From Hypomesus transpacificus (Eukaryota > Chordata > Actinopteri > Osmeriformes > Osmeridae): DNA of 64,000 bases. Positions 1 to 12,412 of this stretch are shown one piece after another (within the stretch, counting starts at the first letter, position 1; every line of letters starts with the position of its first letter). The position numbers were made by a program, and so were the translations under genes. The stretch covers positions 21,240,596 to 21,304,595 of the forward strand of contig NC_061082.1 in assembly GCF_021917145.1 (NCBI RefSeq), in the 5' to 3' direction. A model generated the notes under the pieces. That model ran no database searches and had not been told where the DNA came from. It was given only the letters and a program-made list of their open reading frames with translations.

Positions 1-423
1 GTTGACTAAGATTTAGTTCCATTAGCCAACTCAAGGTGTTTTATCTCGCCCTTGAAAACAACAGAGACAGTGAGTGTATTGGAGTCATTTAGTTCCACTC
101 TGAATGTTCTGTCACATTAAACAATGTGCTTAATTTCAAATATGCAATTCTCCCCAAAGCTGTGGCCATCAGACACAGGTGTGAGATGGAGGATGTTTTT
201 TCTTCCTTCTTTGCAGTGGAAAGTCTAGCAGGGTTCTTGAAATAAATGTTCTGTTTTTCAGTGTTGAGAGGAATCTGATAGTCTTTCAGCCATTGTCCTG
301 GTGTCAGTACAGATAAATGGGACAGTAGAAAAGAGAATAGCCTCAGACTACCATATAACAGAATTGTACTGCTCACAGTGGCTCATGTGTCAGAAAGAGA
401 CGACAACTTCTACTTGAGTCTGG

Positions 424-477
<54 letters not shown>

Positions 478-524
478 CTCTGCCTCTTTCTCTCTCTGCC
501 TCTCTCTCTGCCTCTCTCTCTCTG

Positions 525-581
<57 letters not shown>

Positions 582-680
582 CTCTGCCTCTTTCTCTCTC
601 TGCCTCTCTCTCTGCCTCTCTCTCTCTGCCTCTCTCTCTCTGCCTCTCTCTCTCTGCCTCTCTCTTTCTCTCTCTCTCTG

Positions 681-726
<46 letters not shown>

Positions 727-832
727 GTCGACCTGTGTCTGTCTGTCTGTCTGTTTTCTTCACACTCACCCTCCCACTCACCTTCTCTCTACTGCTTTAC
801 CCTGCTCTTCCCCAATCTTTCTCTCACACCCT

Positions 833-868
<36 letters not shown>

Positions 869-1471
869 CGTTCTCTCTCTCCCACTTTCTCTCTCTCTCC
901 CTCAATCTCTCGTAACCCACACATTGTGAGTCTTGTCAATATGAAACTCATTAATCATGTGGCATCCTGCAGAAGCCTTAAGGGTAAAAACAGTCATGAT
1001 TTATTTGATATTCACAGCCAGGTATTACCCCCAAATACATATCGATCAGTCCTCTTTCAAAGCACTGGAAAGTTTCCTTTGAAGCGCTCGTGTGTTGTGT
1101 TTGAACATGTGTATAATGGCGTTGAACCCTGTCGTCTGAGATGCACTCAGTCTTACCCTGCTCTTACCCTCAGCCTTATTGTCTCCAGAATCTAAGACAG
1201 GCGAGGGCCACGTCTTTTTTAGATTCTTGGGGTTGGGTCGGTCTGTAACAGTAATTACATGGGCCGGAGTGACTACCGTTTTTTTTATTATTTTGTTATG
1301 CACTGTACATATCAAGGGATTTGTTTACGTTAATAATTATAGTTAATAACTAAGGGAAATTTTTATGGGTAATAACTAAGGAACATTTTTGTTTGAAAGC
1401 CAACCTTTCATTATCAAATACAGATATATGATTAAAACATATAGGCCTAATTAAAATTAGATGTTCAAAAT
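1..1471. other. Intergenic sequence with CT microsatellites
   Basis: No gene is recognised here. Open frames of 60-180 codons exist on both strands, but the longest ones simply translate the (CT)n tract into Ser-Leu or Arg-Glu repeats. The rest is AT-rich unique sequence without a recognisable protein match or convincing splice-site series. Confidence 0.6.
424..722. repeat. (CT)n microsatellite with CTGCCT variants
   Basis: About 300 bases of almost pure pyrimidine on the plus strand. CT dinucleotide runs are broken by TGCCTC and TTTC interruptions that are themselves repeated. A second CT block lies at about 838-910. This is simple-sequence DNA; the open frames through it are not genes. Confidence 0.95.
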
Positions 1472-1554
1472 ATGTCTCTGGCATTGTTCAGAGGGTCGGT
1501 CCACATGTGTGGGCGGGCCATATTCGGCCCGCGGGGGTAGTTTGTGGACCCCTG
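1472..1554 (-). mobile_element. hAT-type DNA transposon terminus (remnant)
   Basis: Read on the minus strand this begins CAGGGGTCCACAAACTAC and continues into GGGCCGAATATGGCCCG. That is the typical start of a class of hAT (Charlie-like) elements, which open with CAGGGGT and then a GGCCCGCGGGCC-like palindrome. No matching opposite terminus was located, so this is a fragment. Family assignment is from remembered consensus pattern only. Confidence 0.5.
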
Positions 1555-4500
1555 ACTCAAGACAACAAAAGTCCTTTATGATGGTTTGATAGTCCAGGTA
1601 AGGTCGCATTATAGAGATGATAGGGATCCAACTCTGCTTTTCACTCGAAAAAAAAAATAGAAACATTTTTTTTTTTTCATTGATGCTCTTTTGAAATGGA
1701 AGCTTTTTGCTCAGGTAAGTCCAATCATGAAAATGTTAACTCAACTTTCTGAAAAGGCTTTTGAGGAGAATTCATCTTTTGTTGCATGAAAGCTGTCAAG
1801 GGTTCTGGGTTCAACACAAAACACATTTTAAACTGCTTGTTTATTGTGACCGTGTCGAATAGCAAAATACCAAATAACGGATCCTAATCTCTTCACTATA
1901 GCCTCAAGTGCACAATCAAATACATGTTCTCATTTATCTTTGCGCAAACATGATGTATCGTACAGACCTTTGTTATTTATTATATGGATGTTTCCAAGAC
2001 TTCAATCATATCTGCATTACTATTGAATTCAAAAGGAACTTGATGGATGTTGACATTTGACAAAGTAAAGTAGTTGGTGGTGGAGCAGATGTTTATTCAT
2101 TTCAACAAGTAGCCTTGTTCGCATCACTCTTTCATCAGTACGACAGATTGCATAATAATAATCCTCTCATGAACAATCTGACTCGAATTGTAATAAAAAA
2201 GCTCATTATTTACTTTAGAGAGACATCCATCCAGCAGAGGTTATTGACTTTTGGACAAAAGCACTATGAGTGTTGTTCTGAATTATTGATATTCAGGTCT
2301 CTCTTCACAGAAGGTATCCTGTGGGATCTGCCAGAAGAGAAAGGAAATGATGCTACTGATGAATGCTTAAAAGACCGCAGGAATAACTCCAACAGGACAG
2401 CTGTCTAAATGTCACAGTCCACAGTCCAGAACCTGGTCCTCCTCGCAGAGGGGCAACAGGGACCACATGTGGGAGTTGGAAATGTCAATTATCTCTGACT
2501 TTCAGATATTCTTTCCTTGTTTGTTCTCTCTACGTCTTCGGACTTTCGGGCAATTCAGGCTCTGATTTGGAAAACAGATTCAGTACTTGTGGTCTGGATT
2601 CTGGTACGTACCTCCTCACCTGTTCTGTAGATCATCTGCAGACTCAAATGAAATCGGAGTCATGTCATGGGTGAAAGTGATTTTAAATATCACCGCACAC
2701 GTGCTCCCCAACAAAGCGTTACAAAAAAAGGAAAAAAAGCAGCTGAAGTGAATCTCGTCTTTATACTAACGGCAGAGTTGCATCCTCAGGATCACTGGGT
2801 CAAGTATTACACAGTGTTTGAATTATTCCTTGATTTTTGGCCTTTTGTGCTTCTGCATATAGTGTAGTTTTAGAGTTTAATGCTCTTAATGTATTCCCTT
2901 TAATGCTTTGATGTGAGAGAAAGCCTTGATCGCATGGTTATTGTTAATGGAGAGATGCTCCTTATTCAAGTCCTAAGACGACGGCACAGGAACAAGGCTG
3001 AGCTATTTATCATTCCCCCCCCACACACACACACACTTTTGTGTTTGTGGGTAAGCAATTAAAATAAGTGGGTCACGGCTTATTGAGCTTGCACTTGAAC
3101 GCAGGAGAGCAGGGGTGTGGTGTGAGATCTGATCTCTGCTGGGTCCTGCTTCTCTCGATCCCACACGAGAGGAAGGGAACCTAATGAGGTGATGACAGAA
3201 CGAGAGATCTGATGTTTACCGTTCGGCTAATCCTCACAAACAAGGAAATGAAAGTGTGTCGTGTGCACTTTCGAGGCCTTCTGTGGCTCGGTGTGCACGC
3301 CCCTCTGAAAGGCGGGTTTGTTTGCATGCGCTCCCCAACGCTCTGTCAAACTAAGTAAACATGTTGAATACACAATTCCGATGGGGAACAGTGAAGAAAC
3401 CAAACTCACGCTGGCATACACGGTATCTAACTAAACCGATCGGAAAATCTATCTCTCAAAAACCGTGTCAATTGTGCAATCCCTTAATCTTCTGTAACTA
3501 TGCACGTCACACAGACACGAGATTAGATACGGAAATCCCAACAAATGATTGGCTGTCTGGGCGATTGACAGTCAGTAAGCCCAGTAAAATATCCCCGGAC
3601 GAGGGGGGTCCCGCCCCCATCAGTTGGAGGACTGTCAATGTTATTGAGAAGCTGTCAAGCTGACTCTAAGTGCCGTCCAAATCAACAGTAAATATTAGTC
3701 CTTGAGGACCACTGGGAGTGTTGAACATCCTCTCTTATTAACCTCCTAACCCTGCTGTTTGATGTTAAATAATTACACTCAGCTCTCTGGGGGGACAGGC
3801 CTCGCTCATCGCTGGGCGGGCAGCTTGAGGTCCCCGCAGGAACACACCCACATGACAGGGCGTTCTGCTACGTCCACACATGGAGGGCCACAGAGTGATC
3901 TATGTTTAGCCGTTTTTAATGAAGTCGGCTCGGAAGGGGTTTGCACGGTGAACGCGGCGAACTCTCTCTCAGGTTTGAAGACGTACGGGGGGGTGATGAT
4001 GCAGGGTGTGTGCTTCGTGTATGCGACGGTGTGTGCAGCGACGTGGAGCGTGTAGCAGGGGGGGAGGACTGACAGGCGGACTGTGGGGGGGCGGGGGGGG
4101 GGACGGGGACGAGGACCCAGCTGTAAACACCAACACGTCTGAATAATTTACGATGTTGGTTATTGTTTCTTCATCCAGCTGGGATATAGAAACAGCCTTG
4201 CAGCCGAGGCGTATGAGGCTGATCCTGCCCTCCTACATAAACTGAACACCCTCACACTAACAGCACCCCCAAGAACCCCAGTGGAGACGACTGGAGTCCG
4301 GGCAGCATCTTTCGGCTGATATCCAAACAAACAAGAGCTTACATCCCTCGCCCCGCTTCCTGTCTCACAGCCTTGTTTCCAAGGTAACCGTGTCGGAGAC
4401 GAGGAGGGGACCTGCTCCCTCCGGAGGGCCAATCCTCTCTCATCCAAAGTTTGTCTCACTTTGGGTCATGTGACACCTGTTCCCATGACAACCAGGTTGG

Positions 4501-6785
4501 AGGGCAGTCTGGGTTGTCTCTTTGATCAGGGGAAAACACGGCACATGCCAACGATCCTGCCCGAAGACTAGGAGAGGATGCAGAATCTCAACAGCTGTTC
4601 TTTACAGGAGAGCGCATTTAGCCCGTGTGCGAGACACCTGATCAAATTCATTGTTCACATAGGTGGCAGTATTGCTTTTTAGCAGGAAAATTTAATTTAA
4701 TCATTGCACGGAGATTAGAGGGCAACGTAAATCAAATGAATTTTGATCAGAGTTAGCTTCAGGTGGAGATTTCGCAGGCGGCAGAAGGTGCAGCGTCACC
4801 ATGGTTACCAGGCAGGGGTGGCCTTTGATGGTCGTTGGAAATGAGGGCTGAACCCCCCCAAAATAAGAAAAAGAGGGGTTGTGGGGGGGAGGGGAGGGGG
4901 GACTGGGTGGGGTTTGGAAGTCGTCTTTCAAAAGTACGTGATCATTATGATATCCCCATATTAAGTGGGATTGATTGGGGGGGGGGGGGGAGGTGGGGGG
5001 TTGAGTGAGGTGGGGGTGTGGCTTCCCATTCTCGACGCAGTTGATGATCAGCCAACGGACCTGTCACATCACAGATGTTCGCCCGTGACCTTTAAGCCCT
5101 TTTGCGCCGTGATTTACATGTGGCCTTTCCGAGCCTTTCAGCCCCTGCAAACAAAGCCCCCCCCCTCTCCCATGCCACAGGGACGGAGGTAAACGGCTGA
5201 CTTTTGCGAGGCTTTTAGCCAGACCAAAGCTGTTGGAAGGTTTCCATCAGATAAGGGAGCCCCATGGGCCTCCTCTGGATGAAGAGTGTCTCTGGCATCC
5301 ACCAAGGAGCAGCAGACACCTGGGCTGCACTGGGAGGGCCTGTCCCTCTACCCCTGCTCCTGCGCCCTCACAGCCATCCGGCACCATTGATCCACTTAGC
5401 GACAAGGACACATGTCTGTCTCCCTTTGCCATCGACTGCACTCGGGGTCTGCAACCCAATGTCTACTGAAAGCTCTATGCTGGAGCGTGACCTATCCAAG
5501 GCTTTTACTGACGCCGAGGTAATAATTCTCACCCCGCTTAAACGTACAAGCAGACGGAAACCCTGGCAGAAACACACACACACACAAATAAACAAACACA
5601 CAAACTGCAGACTGTGTCAGCCGCAGGTCCATTTATTTATTAAGTAAATAAACAGTGCTCCATGTTACTGCGTACTTATTTGTGATACATAATGTAAGGT
5701 GTAATTCATTGTTAAAGAGCTGTTACCCACTCACTTATGGGGGACAGTAATACAGTTTGAACTTGCTTGCTCTTCCAGGTAGGCGCAAGAGTGTTAACTG
5801 TCAGCACAATTTTACTGGCAAACAAATCACAATACTCCGCAGTTAAAAGCGGATGAATGTAATTTCCTGCATCCTCCAATTTCACATCTAGCCATTGGCT
5901 TTGATTTATAATCCACTGAATTCCTGTCGCGCCCATCCATAGATCACGGAGATTCACCGCCGGGTTGTTGAGGAGACTTACCTTCCTGGTGGACCGGCGC
6001 TGATGACTAGGAATGTGAGGTCACACATAACTCCAGCGCGTGTGTTTATGAGCCCAGACCCTCACCGGGAATCCTGGGTAGTACCCGTTTGATCCATCAG
6101 GCGCGGCTCTGACTCAGCACATCTCTCCCCCGAGCAGGGAGCCAGGGAGCCTGCCTGCCCTGGGCTCCCTGCCCCACCTGAGGGACGTGACATACGGCCG
6201 CCACAACATTCTCCGTGAGCTGCCAATCAGGGGCGGTTACCCAGCAGCCCCTCTCCACACCCCCTGTCCCTGTCCCCCCCCCCCGTCCCCCCGTCCCCGT
6301 CCCCCCGACCCGCGGAACAACAAAGTGCCTGAGTCACGAAGCCCGGCAGATGAAATGGAAATACAAACTGCAGTGTCAGGGCTCGATAAATCTAGGACAA
6401 GCCTATTCCTGGTCTGTCTCACTCTCTCTCTGTCCTACGCTGTGATCAGTGTAGCCTCCCTGTCGCCTCTGTCACAAGCCTCCGTCTCCCCCCATCCCCC
6501 CATCCCCCCCTACCCCCATCTCCGTCTCTTCAGCAGGGACGTGACCCCAGTCTGAGGGGGCAGGTAGGCCTGAAATGATATGCTAATCATCACACAACTC
6601 GCCTGAAATATCACCATGGGAGAGTGATGCGGCTATTTTGATGGCGGATCATTTGACTTGGTAATATGAGCACACGATTGTGTGTAGCGGAATGCGATGA
6701 CACAGTGCTGTGTAGCCTGTCCGGTTTATGTAAGGTGCATAAATGCTACGTAACTCTGAAGAAAAGACTGAAGCAATAATTTTTT
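1555..6785. other. Gene-free intergenic stretch with poly-G and poly-C runs
   Basis: No gene is recognised. Homopolymer G runs occur near 4084-4104 and 4978-5000, and C runs near 6275-6305. The short open frames are not supported by splice sites or protein similarity. The segment 5700-6000 has unique, low-repeat composition and could be conserved non-coding DNA, but this cannot be tested from one sequence. Confidence 0.5.
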
Positions 6786-7530
6786 GGTCCTACGGGTTCT
6801 AGAGCTAGTCTTGTTAACAAGATTCCCTAATGTCAGTTCTCATGTAAAGAATCTCGGTTTCATCATAGACTCAGACCTTGGGTTAGTTAAGAAGATTAAC
6901 TCAGTGGTGAAAAACTGTTTTTATCAGTTACGACTGATTTCTTAGTTTAATCTGCATTGTCTTGTAAAGACCTTGAAACTGTTATTCATGCTTTTATCAC
7001 GACTCTCCAGTCTTCTGATGGTGCAGAATGCTGCTGCCAGAATTTTTTCATCCACTAGAAAGTTTGATCACATTTCCCCAGTCTTGGCCTCTTTGCACTG
7101 GCTTCCTGTGCAGTATAGAATACTTGTATTGTTAGTTTTTAAAGCTCTTAATGGACAGGCCCCTTCATATATCTCAGACATCATACAACTAACTACACAC
7201 ACCCATTACGGCACAGAGGTCTGCGGACAAACTACTTTAACACACTCCCCGGTCACGCTGCATACTCACAGGTGATAGACCCTTTGCAGTTGCTGGTCCT
7301 AGGCTGTGTCAATCAACGCCCCCTTTCTATCAGGCAGGCTCCTTCATTGTCTGTTTTTAAATTTGCACTAGCGTTTCCCACTACCTCTTGAGTTGTTATG
7401 TTACTTATTTTCCTGTTATTGACTGTTTGTATTTTGTTTCTACTACGTATTTAATGGTGTCTTTTTTGTGCTTTTGTTCGGCACCTTGGTCAGCCTTGCT
7501 GTGTTAGAGTGTGCTTTATAAATATAATGT
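6786..7530 (+). mobile_element. LINE reverse-transcriptase remnant (L2/CR1-like)
   Basis: Conceptual translation shows the C-terminal end of a non-LTR retrotransposon ORF2. Recognisable blocks are NLGFIIDSDL, INSVVKNCFYQLR, VQNAAARIF, ASLHWLPVQYRI and FKALNGQAPSYISD, in that order on the plus strand. They fall in different frames with stop codons between them, so the copy is dead. The 3' end carries a short tail ending near TTTATAAATATAATG, as in L2-like fish LINEs. The upstream endonuclease and most of the reverse-transcriptase domain are absent (5' truncated). Confidence 0.8.
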
Positions 7531-8607
7531 ACTTACTAACTCCATGTAGATGCAGCCACCTCCGCTTTAAAGAGTATTCATATTCAAATGCAAATAGCTT
7601 TGGGGCATATTGTGCTCTGATGGGTACTTATCCAATATTTACACCCCTGAAGGAATTAAGAAAGTATGCAACAATGGTTATGGTTCATAAATGAGATATC
7701 AGAGAAGGTGTTTAAGTGTGAATCAGTATTGCGGTTTGTGCGGTATTGCTCTCATGAAACAGTGTTGCATCGGTGGAGGTCGTTTTTCCCCACAGTAATT
7801 GCTGAATGTCCAATGCAGGGATGTGAAATCTGTGTCTTGTGACAGATGCAGCGCTGCAGACTAAGCTAGCATTAGAGCTCCCCAGAGGATTAAAAGGGAA
7901 AGGATTGAATTAGTATCGGACCACACTGTCCGATTCATCAGCATGTCAACCGGTTCTATATTCATGTTGACGCGTTGAGAATAACTTTAAATTAGACCCG
8001 TCAACCTTTTGTTTTGATATCACGTCCCCCTGGGCACTGAAACTTGTTTTTTAAAAACAGAACTCTTCTATCTAGTGACACCAGTAACATCAGATACTTC
8101 AATTGTAAGTTCCTTTGGTGTCGAAGCCTTTCGAGTAGTACAGCATGCGCCCACGCTGCTCCCCCTAGCTGCTGCTTAAACCAATGAGTGGACGGAAATG
8201 TGATCCTCATTGTGTGAGACTGGGGTGTTAATGAGAGAGGCATGAATAATACATCAGCTAACTAATAACCAAGTCATTATTAAGCCCCAAATGTTCATTA
8301 GGAAGCGCTCCCGGCCTTGGTGCTAGCGAGGGCTGCTAACGCCGACCCTGAAGGCTGAACTAGAAAGAACACCCACCGAGAAGCAAGATGGACGCCCCTG
8401 CCGGTCCTTGTTTTGTCTGAGACTTTCATACTCTGGTGTTCATCAATCGACAAAGACACTTTTCATCCAAGTCCCCACATCCACTAATCTTGGGCGTTAT
8501 TGCGTCTCGGTAAATGTCATACATTTGCTTCTCATCTGAAAGTGGACACGGTTTTTCATCATGAACAAACAGAGAGACTAGAGAGAGGTAATGAAGTTCT
8601 TAGGCAA

Positions 8608-8684
8608 GCAGGGCTGAGAGGGGAAGGGGGGTGGAGGGCTGAGAGGGGAAGGGGGGTGGGGGGTGGAAGGCTGAGAGGGGGCGT
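8608..8684 (+). repeat. G-rich tandem repeat
   Basis: Three imperfect copies of a unit containing GGCTGAGAGGGGAAGG and GGGTGG follow one another. The plus strand is nearly all purine with several GGGG runs. Confidence 0.75.
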
Positions 8685-9210
8685 TGTCTTAGTGCCATGG
8701 AAGAGGAGTCTGGAGACAGCAGGGTCAGACTACAGTGCGTTGTCTCCGTCTCTGAACTCTGAGATGAATGGCCACCTCCACTGTCATGTCCCAAGCCTTC
8801 TCCTGTGGACACTGGGTATATCTCACCTAACTGGGGATCAATATCATTCAACATCCAGCACACGAATGGCTCTTCATCTTAGCATCAAACCAGTCTGTGG
8901 CCTTATGCTCTACAACACTGCCCAGAGTGGTCTGGAATCCAGGACTAAGACAAGCTCCAGTGAGGTGCTCACATAACACACTCGCATGCCTCCAGGGCAC
9001 TGCATTGAAGGTACATTACATGCACATTCAGAATAACAATTGGGCTCGGTTCTAGTCTTCTGGCTGACTCAAACCCACCAGCTTGTCACTGGCATCCCCT
9101 GCCTTTCTCTTCCAGATGTCCTGGGTGGGTAGAAAGACTATAGAACTAACGCCTCTGCCGACTCAGCTCATCAAATCAAGAACTGGAATGGAAGGCTGTG
9201 AAAAGACAGA

Positions 9211-9335
9211 AGGGAGGGAGGGAGCGGGGGAGGGAGGGAGCGGGGGAGGGAGGGAGCGGGGGAGGGAGGGAGCGGGGGAGGGAGCGGGGGAGGGAGGGGG
9301 TGAGGGAGCGGGGGAGGGAGGGAGGGGGCGAGGTG
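9211..9335 (+). repeat. GGGAGGGAGCGGGGGA minisatellite, G-quadruplex-prone
   Basis: Units of 12-16 nt built from GGGAGGGAGCGGGGGA repeat about eight times. Every unit carries at least two runs of three or more G on the plus strand, so the array meets the G3+ spacing pattern for G-quadruplexes many times over. The open frames across it (Gly/Arg/Glu or Pro/Ser repeats) are artefacts. Confidence 0.9.
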
Positions 9336-10740
9336 TTTTCCAAGGCAATCACATTTTTAATTATCTTCAGTGAAGCAAATGTGTAGTCTGCCTTTTTTTT
9401 CTGAATTCAGCCAGACTATTTACTAAACCCCCTCGGAGGTCGCGGGGGCAGCCCGCTGTCGGAGCTGCGTTTCTGTGAGAGCAGGGTGAGACGCGTGCCC
9501 CCTCTCTCCTCAGGGAGAGACGCGTGCCCCCTTCCTCCCCTCCCCTCCCCCTCCTCCCGCCACCCCCCCCCCCCAAGATCCCTGTATAGCTTTCTCCTCT
9601 CCATGCAAACAGCTGCATCACTGCCTCGCTCCTGCTAATTACATCTGCGTCCGTCTGATGAGAGCCCTGGCTGTCAGGCCCCTCCACGCTCTCAATAAAT
9701 CACCGCTCCGCAGGCCGGCTTTATCTGATTGGACGAGGAGGGGTGCCTGAAACTCCCCTATCTACAGGACTCAGACACTCTCCCCTGCTCTCCGCTGGCG
9801 CGTCTAATCTCTCTCTCTCTCTTTCTCTATTCTGCCCGCCGCCATCTCCGGGTCGCGTGCGCCCCCCCCCCCCCAATCTGCGACGTCGTCCCAAATTGAA
9901 TTCTCGGCAGCGGCGTGGAGGTGGTTACCACACAAGCAGTCCCTGAGCCTCTGCTGTGTTCAGCGAGCAGGCGACAGGCCAGCAACACTTCTGCTGTTCT
10001 CACCTTAAAGTTCCCTGGAAGTGGGGATTTGATGCATCGTTGAACCTCTTCTCAGAATAGGACAATGAGCACTTATAGATGCAGGGTCATGGTGTGTGCG
10101 GGTACAGTTCCATTGGCCGAAACACTCGTGTGTGTGTGTGTGTGTGTAGGGTGCTATTTCTGTGCATGAACATGGAATTTACTGATCTCTCAGATGAGAC
10201 GTGAGACTTTGCCCAGAAGGTGGTCTACACTACTCTATACATGATCTCAATTCACCCCATCAGGGTTCTGCTGAAACCAGGGATGAGGAAGTTTATTCGA
10301 TCAGACCAATCAGGACTTTCTCGCTAAATATGCGCTGTTTGCACATGTGAGAGGTGAAGGGATGTTCGATCATTTCAAACTTCTAGAAAGGTCTTGAACT
10401 AATAATTTGGTCATTCCAAACTGAAATGAACTCAGTGAAGCCTGACTGTCATATCATTCTATCCCTGGAGATGACCAATCACATATCTGGATAACACGGT
10501 CGTAATATATTATTACCGTCTAAAATATAGCAAGATTCAATCTAGATTAGAAATATACGAAGACACGAATCTGGGATTGTGTTTGGGTTTCACACAGACT
10601 CCAGCTTTCTCCAGCAACTTGAGACACACAAGAGGCACTGCAGTCGCTGTAACAAGAGAACAGAGATGCAGGGGAGGCTTATAGACATTCTCGCAAACAC
10701 ACACACACAAATATGAGTACATAAACACTACCCCCCGCCT

Positions 10741-10763
10741 TCCCCCCCCCCCCCCCCCCCCCC
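10741..10763. repeat. Poly-C run
   Basis: An uninterrupted homopolymer C tract of over twenty bases in otherwise unique DNA. Such runs are error-prone in assemblies, so the exact length is uncertain. Confidence 0.85.
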
Positions 10764-12126
10764 GCCACCTCCCCCATCCACCCTCTCACTCTCCCCGCGG
10801 CGAAGAACCTTGTTACGAGAGACTCAGTCATTATTACAGCGGTTTCCATGGCAACCCCGCGGCGCCAGGAGAACAATGCTATTGAATGCCAATCGAAGAC
10901 CTTTAGAAGAAGTCGGCACGCATCCCTTTTGGCGTGTCAATAAAAAACAATTTAAATCATAATCATACATCTATTCTTTGAGAGTTTGGGCGAGGAAGTA
11001 ACCCTCTTGGAATACGGAGGTAATTGCTTTCCCCTAATCTGGTTTCTTTTGACACTAGTCTTACATTTAATTACAGAGTTGGTATAAGCAAGGTGCCCCT
11101 TCACTGTACCACAGACTGGGAGGATAGCAGCTCATTCAGTTGTAAAGAGAAAGCACGATGTCAATTAAGATTGAGATCGTTCATTGATATGCAAATACGA
11201 CCACATTGATATCTAACTTGTATTCGTTCGCATGAGCAACTTTGATATGAGGGAGTAAAAGTTGAATTTTTTTTATTGCGTGAATGTTTTGATATCAAAA
11301 AGATATCGACACGGTATCAAAAAGATCTATGTCAACTAACAACATAGCCCCGTGATCTAAACAGTGTCGAGGCTGGAACAGGAAACATTTTCCCTTTGGT
11401 TAGCTGCACCAGATAATGGATATGTGGGATTCAATCCAAATGTTGAGTAAAGAGGGAGGGACAGAAGACTGACACACTGACCACAGAGGCTCGTATTGAT
11501 CTCTGGTTGGGCCATGGCTTGGCTGTCAGTCCAAATACGTTGCTCCCTCATGCACCCTGATCTCCTACCGCGGGGGAGGGGCGTCTCCTGGGGTGACGGC
11601 GCTGGGCCATCCGAGGGAAATGATCAGCGTCCTCGGCCGACGCCCTCCCCTTCCGCAGCGGAGGCCCCAGGAGCTGAAGGAGCATGCCTGGAAATAACCG
11701 CGCCCGCTGAGCCTGCACACAACAACAACAGGAGTCGGATCGAGAGGGCCGCAGCAATACACCTGCCAATCAAACAGCAAGCCGCCGCAGCCCGGATCGA
11801 GTTCTGCAAAGCCCAACGCCTCACGCACCCGACGGAAGGCTGCTCCACTGGAGCATGTGATGTGGATTACAGGGCTTTGTTCTATTGAGCAGACTCAGGG
11901 TAGGTCTCTACAGGCTAAAACACTTTGGCCTTGGCATGCTTCAACTCCAAAGCACCTCTTGACCTCCTGTAACGAGGCCGGAGCCGCAGCTAAAGGACGA
12001 GGGTTAGGCTTGTACTCTTCCTCCTCTCCGTTTGAGAGGGCAACTCCTCCAAGCCCCAGATGAGACGTGGGACTTTCTGTTTCTTTCCCTCGGTCTCTTC
12101 ATGCTCTTTTTCCTCTATTGCTGTAT

Positions 12127-12412
12127 CTCTCTCTCTCTGCCTCTCTCTCTCTCTGCCTCTCTCTCTCTCTCTCTGCCTCTCTCTTTCTCTCTGCCTCTCT
12201 CTCTCTGCCTCTCTCTCTCTGCCTCTCTCTCTCTCTCTTTCTCTCTGCCTCTCTCTTTCTCTCTCTATCTCTGCCTCTCTCTCTCTCTCTGTCTCTCTCT
12301 CTCTCTGCCTCTCTCTCTCTGCCTCTCTCTCTCTGCCTCTCTCTCTCTGCCTCTCTCTCTATGCCTCTCTCTCTCTGCCTCTCTCTCTCTACCTTACTCC
12401 CTTTCCCTCCCT
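12127..12412. repeat. (CT)n / CTCTCTCTGCCT compound microsatellite
   Basis: About 285 bases of pyrimidine-only repeat with a higher-order unit of roughly 18 nt (CTCTCTCTGCCT type). It has the same composition as the array at 424-722. All open frames here are repeat translations. Confidence 0.95.

Noticed and set aside
378-929. 183-codon Ser/Leu-rich open frame and the reverse Arg/Glu-rich frame
   Set aside because: They are translations of the (CT)n microsatellite; the same happens at 12,032-12,554, 51,667-52,035, 52,414-52,872 and 53,066-53,451.
2115-2408. 97-codon open frame
   Set aside because: No recognisable domain, no splice-site context, composition like the flanking AT-rich intergenic DNA.
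11496-11888. 130-codon Pro/Ala-rich open frame in a GC-rich patch, with overlapping frames on the other strand
   Set aside because: Several frames are open at once because GC-rich DNA has few stops; no domain or exon boundary supports any of them.
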